From Bolinopsis microptera (taxonomy: Eukaryota; Ctenophora; Tentaculata; Lobata; Bolinopsidae), in NCBI RefSeq assembly GCF_026151205.1, contig NC_087083.1:13886944-13950943 (forward strand): 64,000 nt of DNA, in the 5' to 3' direction. Position numbers and translations under genes: made by a program. The notes below the pieces were generated by a model. The model did not search any database and had not been told where the DNA came from. It worked only from the letters and a program-made list of their open reading frames with translations. The first letter of the stretch is position 1. Each line of letters begins with the position of its first letter. Positions 11,217 through 19,321 of this stretch are shown piece by piece.

Positions 11217-14200
11217 CTTAGGGGATCATGTTTTTTGTCCATTTTTGTCCATATGATTTTGTCCATCCTCAGAAAATAGGGTACCGCATGGACAAAAATG
11301 GACAATAATGGACAAAAATTGTAACTTTTGGTTTGGATTATCTCCACAATTTGTAACAAACTGCCTTAGGTATAATACAAACCATAATATTAAATCAGTG
11401 CCAATATTCATAAGCGATAACAAATTATTAATTAATATGACGAATATTAAACAGCGGCTACAAGAGCACCAAAACAATTTATATTTCTAATCTCAACATA
11501 CCAAGTGAGAAATAAGTTCCGTCGCATACAGAGCAGGGTTCATCAAACCGGCCAAATGCTATACCATCACTACATCTATCTATTAGCTGTGGGGATTTTA
11601 ATTAATAGTCACAGTCTTATAATGCTATACCATCACTACATCTATCTATTAGCTGTAGGGATTTTAATTAATAGTCACAGTCTTATAACAGCAACAAAGA
11701 TAAGTTGACTGGAAAAGTACGGGGCATCAAATCATGATTTACATTAACATTCATAATAGTTAACTTGAATATATTATGTGCTGCTATGTACAGTAAAACC
11801 CCGATTTACCGCGGTGTTTGGGAGAAAGAGAAGAGCCGCGGTAAATCGGGGTTTGCAGCAAATTGGGGTTTGCGGTAAATCGGGGTTTGCGCTAAATCGG
11901 GGCTTGCGGTAAATCGGGGTTTGCAGCAAATTGGGGTTTGCGGTAAATCGGGGTTTGCGGTAAATCGGGGTTTGCGGTAAATCGGGGTTTGCGGTAAATT
12001 GGGGTTTGCAGCAAATCGGGGTTTTAATGTATGTACCCTGATATCAGCTCCGTGGGTTGGGTATCCGTTATATTCCAACATCTCTCTCAAATACTTGTTG
12101 TTTACTTCTTTTAGTGCTTGTCTGATTTCCATGAGATAGCCACTCTGGGCCTGATACAAAGTTAGGTTGTTATATTACAAAACAGGTTTAGTTTGCACTT
12201 ACATAATTTATTCTGTTTAAAGTATTAGCACGTGACAGTCAAGGATAGCAAGGCAGGGTGGGCTAATCGAATAGCAATCTTCTTTTGATTCTATGAATTA
12301 GCATTTATATTTTATAGTAAAAATGCTTTCTGTTGGGTTGATAAACAAGAAGAGTTGTAGAGAAACTGTTTAGATCGGCTCACCTGCAGTTTCTTTTCTA
12401 AAGCAGATTGAGGAGGAGGCATATTTTCATTATTGTCACTTTTCCTACTCCTCTTCTTTTTCTTCCCTCCTTTACCTGAATTAATGTACTGTACATATTG
12501 AAATAAGTAAGATCATGCCAATAGGGAGATGTGGTTTATCTTGGCACTCGGTGATTTATTTTTATCAAATAGATATAATACTTGAGTTAGCGTTAGCCCA
12601 AACATAATTGTTTTGGAAAAACAAGTCAAGTCGAGTAGATTAGTAAAATAATAATTACCTAGGAGGAGAACTAATTGTGCTTGGTCTTCCTTCTTTAATA
12701 GTTCATACCCCTGCAATCATACGTTCACTTTTAATAGTTTTGCAAAGAAATCTTTGTCCTAGCAACAATTTTTAATCGTATGTACATTAAAATCCTGATC
12801 TACCTCACAATTTGGGAAAAGGAAAATTGTACAGTAAACCGGGGTTTTAATTTTTAGTTGAAATTGGATAACACAGAACTTATATTTGAAACGATAATGG
12901 GGGGTTCCAAGTTCCAACCTCATTCTGCCTCATCCCAATTTTGCCTTTTTGGGTGCCCCAAATAAGGCAAAATGAGGTTGGAACCCCCCCTCCCTGTTGA
13001 AAAGCACTAAATTAAGGGCATAAGGAATATGGAGCCTAGCTTTCTTCACGTGATATCAACTCAGCTTACTCGACAAAAGTAGAAGATATTTACAAACACT
13101 TGGGGAAAGGGAAGCAATGAATTGGGGCTTTACTGTGGCAATAAGACCAAGTAACTGATAGCGAGCTTTCGTTTATTTAAATCAGCAAACTGTAATAAAC
13201 TTAGGAGACTAATTAAATCCAGTGAATTAGCGAATAATGTAAGTATTAATAGAGAACAGATGAGTTATTATTAAAAATAATCTTTAGTTATTTTATTTAA
13301 CTTACATCAATGATGTCAGCAGTAATGTTGTGATCAATGTCAAGTTGTTTCTTCCTCTCAGAGAAGCAGGTAGGATGGTGCCACACTTGCTTCCTCCCAC
13401 CTACTGCCCACTTTAACTCCTTGCCTTCAGCTGCTACCCAACAACCTGAACATATAATATCTTGTGAGATCTCTGCAACTAGAACAGGATAAAGACAACG
13501 CTTTACTTATTCTAACAGTATCTTTACCTATTCTAACAGTATCTTTACCTATTCTAACAGTATCTTTACCTATTCTAACAGTATCTTTACCTATTCTAAC
13601 AGTATCTTTACCTATTCTAACAGTATCTTTACCTATTCCAACAGTATCTTTACCTATTCTAACAGTATCTTTACCTATTCTAACAGTATCTTTACCTATT
13701 CTAACAGTATCTTTACCTATTCTAACAGATCTTTACCTATTCTAACAGTATCTTTAACTATTCTAACAGTATCTTTACCTATTCTAACAGTATCTTTACC
13801 TATTCTAACAGTATCTTTACCTATTATAACAGTATCTTTACCTATTCCAACAGTATCTTTACCTATTCTAACAGTATCTTTACCTATTCTAACAGTATCT
13901 TTACCTATTCCAACAGTATCTTTACCTATTCTAACAGTATCTTTACCTATTCTAACAGTATCTTTACCTATTCTAACAGTATCTTTACCTATTCTAACAG
14001 TATCTCTACCTATTCTAACAGTATCTTTACCTATTCTAACAGTATCTTTACCTATTCTAACAGTATCTTTACCTATTCTAACAGTATCTTTACCTATTCT
14101 AACAGTATCTTTACCTATTCTAACAGTATCTTAACCTATTCTAACAGTATCTTTACCTATTCTAACAGTATCTTTACCTATTCTAACAGTATCTTTACCT

Positions 14201-17200
14201 ATTCTAACAGTTTCTTTACCTATTCTAACAGTATCTTTACCTATTCTAACAGTATCTTTACCTATTCTAACAGTATTTTTACCTATTCTAACAGTATCTT
14301 TACCTATTCTAACAGTATCTTTACCTATTCTAACAGTATCTTTACCTATTCTAACAGTATCTTTACCTATTCTAACAGTATCTTAACCTATTCTAACAGT
14401 ATCTTAACCTAATCCAACAGTATCTTTACCTATTCTAACAGTATCGGGGGGGGGTGTCATGTCCGTCTATGTCCGCCTATGTCCTGTCCTTTTTGGATTC
14501 TATGAGACAACGGACGTGTTTTTTGGGACATTGGCGGACACGGACGGACATTGGCGGACTCGGACGGACATTGGCGGACTCGGACGGACATTGGCGGACC
14601 CGGACGGACATTGGCGGACTTGGATGGACATTGGTGGACATTAGCGGACATTGGTGGACATTAGCGGACAAACATTTTGAGGACTGAAGAGTACTCAAGA
14701 GTACTGAGGAGGATGGCTGAGAAGGATGGCTGAGGAGGATGGCTGAGGAGGATGACTGAGGAGGATGACTGAGAGGGAGGAGAAGGATCAGGAAGACCCA
14801 GGAGGAGGAGGAGGAGGAGGACCCAGAAGGAGGACCTAGGAGGAGGAGGAGGAGAACTGAGGAGGATGACTCAGGAGGAGGAGGACTCAGGAGGAGGACT
14901 GAGAAGGAGGAGGACTGAGGAGGATGGCTGAGGAGGATGGCTGAGGAGGATGACTGAGAGGGAGGAGGAAGAGGAGGAAGAGGACTGAGGAGGAGGAGGA
15001 GAAGGACTGAGGAGGAGAAGGAGGACCCAGGAGGAGGAGGACCCAGGAGGAGGAGGACCCAGGAGGAGGACCCAGGAAAAGGCCCCAGGAGGAGGAGGAG
15101 GACTGGGGAGGAGGAGAACTGTTGAGGACTGATGAGGAGGACTGAGGACGAGGAGGAAGAGTAGGAGGAGGACTGAGGAGGGGAGGAGGAAGAAGACTGG
15201 GGAGGATCAGGAAGACCCAGGAGGACCCAGGAGGAGGAGGAGGAGGAGGACCCAGGAGGAGGAGGAGGACTGAGGAGGACTGAGGAGGAGGACTGACGAT
15301 GACTGAGAAGGAGGAGGACTGAGGAGTACTGAGGAGGATGGCTGAGGAGGATGGCTGGGGAGGATGGCTGAGGAGGATGACTGAGGAGGATGACTGAGAG
15401 GGAGGAGGAGGAGGACTCAGGAGGAGGACTCAGAAGGAAGAGGAGGAGGACTCAGGAGGAGGACTCAGGAGGAGGACTTAGGAGAAATGAGAAGGAGGAC
15501 TGAGGAGAACTAAGGAGGAGGAGGAGGAGGACTGAATAGGAGGAGGAGAAGGAGGGGGACTGGGAGAGGACTGGGGAGCAGGAGGACTGATGAGAAGGAT
15601 GAGGAGGAGGACCCAGGAGGAGGAGGACTGAGGACCGAGGAGGAAGAGGAGGAGGATGAAGAGGAGGAGGACCCAGGAGGAGGAGGACTGAGGAGGAGGA
15701 CTGAGGAGGACTGAGGAGGATGGCTGAGGAGGATGACTGAGAGGGAAGAGGAGGAGGAGGAGGAGGAGGACTGAGGAGGACTGAGAAGGAGGAGGAGGAG
15801 GACTGAATAGGAGGAGGAGGAGGAGGGGGACTGGGAGAGGACTGGGGAGGAGGAGGACTGATGAGAAGGATGAGGAGGAGGACCCAGGAGGAGGAGGACT
15901 GAGGACCGAGGATGAAGAGGAGGAGGACCCAGGAGGAGGAGGACTGAGGAGGAGGACTGAGGAGGACTGAGGAGGATGGCTGAGGAGGATGACTGAGAGG
16001 GAAGAGGAGGAGGAGGAGGAGGAGGACTGAGGAGGACTGAGAAGGAGGAGGAGGAGGACTGAATAGGAGGAGGAGGAGGGGGACTGGGGGAGGACTGAGG
16101 AGGAGGATGGAGGACTGAGGAGAAGGATGAGGAGGAGGACTGAGGAGGAAGAGGAGGAGGATGAAGAGGAGGAGGAGGACCCAGGAGGAGGACTCAGGAG
16201 GAGGAGGAGGAGGACTGGGGAGGAGGAGGACTGTTGAGGACTGATGAGGAGGACTGAGGACGAGGAGGAGGAGTAGAAGGAGGACTGAGGAGGGGAGGAG
16301 GAAGATCAGGAAGACCCAGGGGGAGGAGGAGGAAGAGTAGGAGGAGGAAGCATCTAAATGTTATTTCCATTTTTGTCCGTTTTTGTCCATTTTTGTCCGT
16401 TTTTGTCCGGAGGAGGAGGAGAAGGACTGAGAAGGAGAAGGAGGACCCAGGAGGAGGAAGACCCAGGAGGAGGAGGACCCAGGAGGAGGACCCAGGAAAA
16501 GGCCCCAGGAGGAGGAGGAGGACTGGGGAGGAGGAGAACTGTTGAGGACTGATGAGGAGGACTGAGGACGAGGAGGAAGAGTAGGAGGAGGACTGAGGAG
16601 GGGAGGAGGAAGAAGACTGGGGAGGATCAGGAAGACCCAGGAGGACCCAGGAGGAGGAGGAGGAGGAGGACCCAGGAGGAGGAGGAGGACTGAGGAGGAC
16701 TGACGGTGACTGAGAAGGAGGAGGACTGAGGAGTACTGAGGAGGATGGCTGAGGAGGATGGCTGGGGAGGATGGCTGAGGAGGATGACTGAGGAGGATGA
16801 CTGAGAGGGAGGAGGAGGAGGACTCAGGAGGAGGACTCAGAAGGAAGAGGAGGAGGACTCAGGAGGAGGACTCAGGAGGAGGACTTAGGAGAAATGAGAA
16901 GGAGGACTGAGGAGAACTAAGGAGGAGGAGGAGGAGGACTGAATAGGAGGAGGAGAAGGAGGGGGACTGGGAGAGGACTGGGGAGGAGGAGGACTGATGA
17001 GAAGGATGAGGAGGAGGACCCAGGAGGAGGAGGACTGAGGACCGAGGATGAAGAGGAGGAGGACCCAGGAGGAGGATGGCTGAGGAGGATGACTGAGAGG
17101 GAAGAGGAGGAGGAGGAGGAGGAGGACTGAGGAGGACTGAGAAGGAGGAGGAGGAGGACTGAATAGGAGGAGGAGGAGGGGGACTGGGGGAGGACTGAGG

Positions 17201-19107
17201 AGGAGGATGGAGGACTGAGGAGAAGGATGAGGAGGAGGACTGAGGAAGACTGAGGAGGAAGAGGAGGAGGATGAAGAGGAGGAGGAGGACCCAGGAGGAG
17301 GACTCAGGAGGAGGAGGAGGACTGGGGAGGAGGAGGACTGTTGAGGACTGATGAGGAGGACTGAGGACGAGGAGGAGGAGTAGAAGGAGGACTGAGGAGG
17401 GGAGGAGGAAGAGGACTGAGGAAGATCAGGAAGACCCAGGGGGAGGAGGAGGAAGAGTAGGAGGAGGAAGCATCTAAATGTTATTTCCATTTTTGTCCGT
17501 TTTTGTCCATTTTTGTCCGTTTTTGTCCGCTCTATTTTTTGTCCGTTTTGAAAATATAGGGTACCGAACGGACAAAAAACATGATCCCCCTATAACAGCA
17601 AAAATTGAACATTTTATTTAGCAATTTAGGTGTCCATTAATGTCCGCCTATGTCCGCCTATGTCCGCCTATGTCCGTCTATGTCCGCCTATGTCCGCCTA
17701 TGTCCGTCTATGTCCGCCTATGTCCGCCTATGTCCGTCTATGTCCGCCTATGTCCGCCTATGTCCTGTCCTTTTTGGATTCTATGAGACAAGCGGACATA
17801 GACGGACGTGACACCCCCCCCCCCCCCCCCAGTATCTTTACCTATTCTAACAGTATCTTTACCTATTCTAACAGTATCTTAACCTATTCTAACAATATCT
17901 TAACCTAATCCAACAGTATCTTTACCTATTCCAACAGTATCTTTACCTATTCTAACAGTATCTTTACCTATTCTAACAGTATCTTTACCTATTCTAACAG
18001 TATCTTTACCTAATCTAACAGTATCTTTACCTATTCTAACAGTATCTTTACCTAATCTAACAGTATCTTTACCTATTCTAACAGTATCTTTACCTATTCT
18101 AACAGTATCTTTACCTATTCTAACAGTATCTTTACCTATTCTAACAGTATCTTTACCTATTCTAACAGTATCTTTACCTATTCTAACAGTATCTTTACCT
18201 ATTCTAACAGTATCTTTACCTATTCTAACAGTATCTTTACCTATTCTAACAGTATCTTTATCGATAGAGACGAAACACCCGTTACATGTGGATCTGTTTG
18301 ATTTAGCGTACTCTGCTGCAACATCCACTGAAACCTCCTTTCCTGGAATATAATGTAAATTAAGCGAGGCACAAGTTTGTCGCTTTAGATGGCTTGAACT
18401 GAATCTTTGGATTTTGAGTTCTTTCTTTTTTTTGGCTACAAAGCGATGTATAGATTTCTAGTTATTATTATTATCATTATTATAAATTGAAAAAAAATAC
18501 AGAAAATAATTTAGATTGATTCAGCAAAAAATAAACAGTATAACAAAATGAAGTCACCTTTTCCAGTGCTAGCAACGCCACCACCTCCGATTTTCTCCTT
18601 TATTTTTGCTTGGTCCTCATAACGCAGTGTTCCAAAGCCTTTAATGTCGCCAGTCGACTTGACACTGTTCTTCCTGTAACACGAGAAAAACATTGAAGAT
18701 ACAAGAGCAAACAACAGAGTCTACTCTTAGTTTGATGTTTAGATACATTAACAGTGTGATGCAAAACGAATGTTATAATATTAGATGGCTACAATATAAT
18801 TTCTGAGTGAAATGAAAATAAATCACTCCATTACTGCGTATTATTTAGGTGATCAAAATATATATCCCCTTCCTCTCAGCATACAGTATACATTGAATTG
18901 CAATATTTTGAGAATTCATTTTATACAAGTGCAGTACCTGAAAAAGCAATTGAAATGATTCCAGAGAGCCATTTTTCCATCAAAGTGAGGGGATTGCACC
19001 AGTCTTGCAACACGGATATGATCTTTAGGAATGTGACTTCCGCATGTTTTACAGGCGGACCTATTAGACTTTGCATACTCAGCTGAGTATGGTAAATCCT
19101 CAGACAT
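11070..19107 (-). CDS. PARP1: PARP1-like poly(ADP-ribose) polymerase, 5' portion (nine exons)
   Basis: PARP1 detects DNA strand breaks in the nucleus and makes poly(ADP-ribose). Nine exons read in order with consistent phases and GT-AG borders. They encode zinc finger 1 (CKTC, then NHFNC), zinc finger 2 (CNGC, then HHPTC), a lysine-rich linker (KKKKRSRK, likely nuclear localisation) and PADR1/zinc 3 with all four cysteines (PCSVC, SYVC, FTKC). The match to the animal PARP1 layout is clear from memory of the human protein. BRCT, WGR, the regulatory helices and the catalytic domain were not found to the left of 11070, so the gene either continues past the window or is truncated. Its introns hold a 21-bp minisatellite, a 3.4-kb element and small MITEs. 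All exons seen are open and keep their metal ligands, so nothing shown here proves a pseudogene. Confidence 0.9.
11219..11335. mobile_element. TTTTTGTCC-type repeat element fragment abutting the exon 9 acceptor
   Basis: Runs of TTTTTGTCCAT on one side and ATGGACAAAAATGG on the other surround 'aaaatagggtaccg'. The same layout, including 'ggggatcatgttttttgtcc' at one end and 'agggtaccg' in the middle, recurs at 17480-17600 inside the large element. Here it ends two to eight bases from the acceptor of PARP1 exon 9, so it supplies most of the 3' splice-site context. Confidence 0.6.
11502..11586 (-). CDS. PARP1: PARP1 exon 8: first zinc-3 cysteine pair
   Basis: An 85-bp exon from CCACAG to CTTG followed by GTATGT. 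Encodes LIDRCSDGIAFGRFDEPCSV, then CDGTYFSL. The PCSVC pair is the first half of the zinc-3 site. The acceptor and first 30 or so exon bases are duplicated 66 bp upstream. Confidence 0.88.
11556..11687. repeat. 66-bp tandem duplication covering the PARP1 exon 8 acceptor
   Basis: Two nearly identical 66-bp units (11556-11621 and 11622-11687) differ at about one base. On the minus strand each contains the acceptor (CCACAG or CTACAG) and the first 31 bases of exon 8. The upstream copy cannot be read through, because stop codons follow in the intronic part. It therefore offers a decoy acceptor. Confidence 0.9.
11791..12030. mobile_element. Pogo/Tigger-like MITE remnant with 17-bp array
   Basis: Begins TA-CAGTAAAACCCCGATTTACC and ends GCAAATCGGGGTTTTAATG, an imperfect inverted pair typical of pogo-like elements with TA targets. 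Between them the subterminal sequence CGGGGTTTGCGGTAAAT is amplified about eleven times (about 11833-12022) with AGC/GCG variants. It lies in the PARP1 intron next to exon 7. Confidence 0.6.
12037..12150 (-). CDS. PARP1: PARP1 exon 7: PADR1 helical part
   Basis: A 114-bp, phase 0-0 exon between TATCAG and ATCAGG followed by GTACAT. Encodes the helices containing IRQALKEVNNKYLREMLEYN, then YPTHGADIR, equivalent to LKELLIFNKQQVPSG in human. A pogo-like MITE remnant with a 17-bp array begins within ten bases of the donor. Confidence 0.88.
12384..12475 (-). CDS. PARP1: PARP1 exon 6: basic linker
   Basis: A 92-bp exon between ATTCAG and CTGCAG followed by GTGAGC. Encodes GKGGKKKKRSRKSD, then a PPPQ stretch and ALEKKLQ. 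The lysine cluster is the likely nuclear localisation signal, in the position of the bipartite signal of human PARP1. ALEKKLQ matches the LEKALKAQ that starts the PADR1 helices. Confidence 0.85.
12659..12710 (-). CDS. PARP1: PARP1 exon 5: end of zinc finger 2
   Basis: A 52-bp exon between TGCAG and CTAG followed by GTAATT. Encodes GYELLKKEDQAQLVLLL, matching the KGFSLLATEDKEALKKQ helix of the family. Phases fit both neighbours. Confidence 0.85.
12780..13135. mobile_element. Second pogo-like MITE with internal palindrome
   Basis: CAGTAAACCGGGG at 12832 and, read inward from 13135, CAGTAAAGCCCCAATT resemble the ends of the 11791 element. Inside, 12899-12987 forms an inverted repeat: 'ggttccaacctcattttgcc' on one arm in diverged form and 'ggcaaaatgaggttggaacc' on the other. 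A further fragment of the same ends lies at 12780-12831. Located in the intron between exons 4 and 5. Confidence 0.5.
13306..13445 (-). CDS. PARP1: PARP1 exon 4: second half of zinc finger 2
   Basis: Acceptor GTTCAG, 140 bp, donor GAT followed by GTAAGT. Enters with two codon bases, so it needs an upstream exon ending after one base, as every minisatellite donor provides. Encodes KQVWHHPTCFSERKK, giving the histidine and last cysteine of zinc finger 2 (compare WYHPGCF in human). Confidence 0.9.
13502..14445. repeat. 21-bp minisatellite, left part, made of PARP1 splice donors
   Basis: About 45 units on the plus strand read CTATTCTAACAGTATCTTTAC. On the minus strand, the sense of PARP1, each unit starts GTAAAGATACTG and ends AATAG, so every junction reads AATAG/GTAAAG, a good 5' splice site. 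Variants are few (TTCCAAC, AATCC, CTTAACC). The unit is seven codons long and matches the end of PARP1 exon 3. Confidence 0.95.
14526..14675. repeat. 20-bp GGACATTGGCGG array
   Basis: About seven units of GGACATTGGCGGACTCGGAC with single-base variants, just inside the left end of the 3.4-kb element. On the right side (17633-17764) the related 10-bp unit TGTCCGCCTA is repeated about thirteen times. Confidence 0.85.
14690..17480. repeat. 2.8-kb GGA-rich polypurine block with higher-order repeats
   Basis: Almost only A and G on the plus strand, in units such as GAGGAGGACTGAGGAGGA, GACCCAGGAGGA and GATGGCTGAGGA. A larger repeat is visible: the landmark 'catctaaatgttatttcc' with TTTTTGTCC units occurs at 16351 and again exactly 1120 bp later at 17471, and the text from 15001 recurs from 16421. 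A 258-bp internal duplication (about 15668 and 15926) explains the different offsets. In the PARP1 transcript this is a polypyrimidine tract. Confidence 0.92.
17831..18262. repeat. 21-bp minisatellite, right part, ending in PARP1 exon 3
   Basis: About 20 units identical in form to 13502-14445, separated from them by the inserted element. The array merges with the coding end of exon 3 at 18241-18262. Together the two parts make about 65 units. Confidence 0.95.
18241..18342 (-). CDS. PARP1: PARP1 exon 3: first half of zinc finger 2, with the minisatellite-founding donor
   Basis: Acceptor TTCCAG; encodes VAAEYAKSNRSTCNGC and then SIDKDTVRI. The first usable donor is AATAG followed by GTAAAG, leaving one codon base, which joins exon 4 as glycine. 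Splicing here gives 33 residues between the CNGC pair and the distal histidine, close to the human spacing. The last 20 bases of this exon plus the donor are the founding unit of the adjacent 21-bp minisatellite, so translation stays open through many (GKDTVRI) units if later donors are used. Confidence 0.88.
   Translation of the reverse strand, partial: ERRFQWMLQQSTLNQTDPHVTGVSSLSIKILLE
18558..18673 (-). CDS. PARP1: PARP1 exon 2: end of zinc finger 1
   Basis: Acceptor TTACAG; 116 bp; donor AAAG followed by GTGACT. Encodes the segment with KGFGTLRYEDQAKIKEK, equivalent to the DGFSELRWDDQ helix region closing zinc finger 1, then a glycine-rich linker. It enters after two codon bases and leaves after one, matching its neighbours. 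Confidence 0.88.
18938..19107 (-). CDS. PARP1: PARP1 exon 1: start and zinc finger 1
   Basis: Starts at an ATG in MSEDLPYSAEYAKSNRS and ends in FNCFF plus two bases of an arginine codon, at a donor CAG followed by GTACTG. It holds CKTC and NHFNC, the C-x2-C and H-x2-C ligands of zinc finger 1, and the SPHFDGK stretch typical of the finger. The ATG sits where PARP1 proteins normally begin, a few residues before the EYAKS motif. Confidence 0.9.
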
Positions 19108-19319
19108 ACCTTGGTAGTGATTGAATTAAGAAATGATTACTAATCAAATCATAAGAAAACAATTCTGATTAATACAGCACAAAGAATCCAATTCTTGAAA
19201 ATAAATCATTTGACCATATCAGTGATATGTTGCATGACAGAAAATTCCATCTTAAAGAAAACATGTACCTCTATAACAGTATAAAGAATCAATAAATATA
19301 ACAAATCAATAAGTCTTGG
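19108..19319 (-). promoter_or_regulatory. Upstream flank of the PARP1-like gene
   Basis: Only about 210 bp separate the PARP1 start codon from the MITE at 19320. This AT-rich stretch must hold leader sequence and possibly the core promoter. No TATA box or other motif can be assigned with confidence. Confidence 0.3.
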
Positions 19320-19321
19320 TA

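Larger units (their letters stand above)
14446..17830. mobile_element. 3.4-kb inverted-repeat element inserted in the PARP1 minisatellite
   Basis: Left end: nine G then GTGTCATGTCCGTCTATG. Right end, read inward: seventeen G then GTGTCACGTCCGTCTATG, giving inverted repeats of at least 23 bp with one mismatch, plus homopolymer runs. The bases AGTATC occur immediately outside both ends (14440-14445 and 17831-17836), consistent with a 6-7 bp target duplication, although the target is itself repeated. A module 'tttttggattctatgagaca' sits in the same orientation near both ends. The interior is tandem repeats and no transposase is encoded. Confidence 0.8.

Noticed and set aside
11791-13135. A single 1.3-kb pogo-like element from 11791 to 13135
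   Set aside because: The interval contains three PARP1 exons, so the similar ends must belong to separate small insertions in different introns.
13464-13745. Plus-strand frame of PILTVSL repeats
   Set aside because: Shadow of the 21-bp minisatellite. The meaningful strand is minus, where the unit continues PARP1 exon 3.
14454-14698. Overlapping DGHWRT / QCPSESANV repeat frames
   Set aside because: Shadows of the 20-bp GGACATTGGCGG array.
16885-17490. Serine/proline-rich 201-codon frame on the minus strand
   Set aside because: Product of the GGA-rich polypurine repeat; no other evidence of coding.
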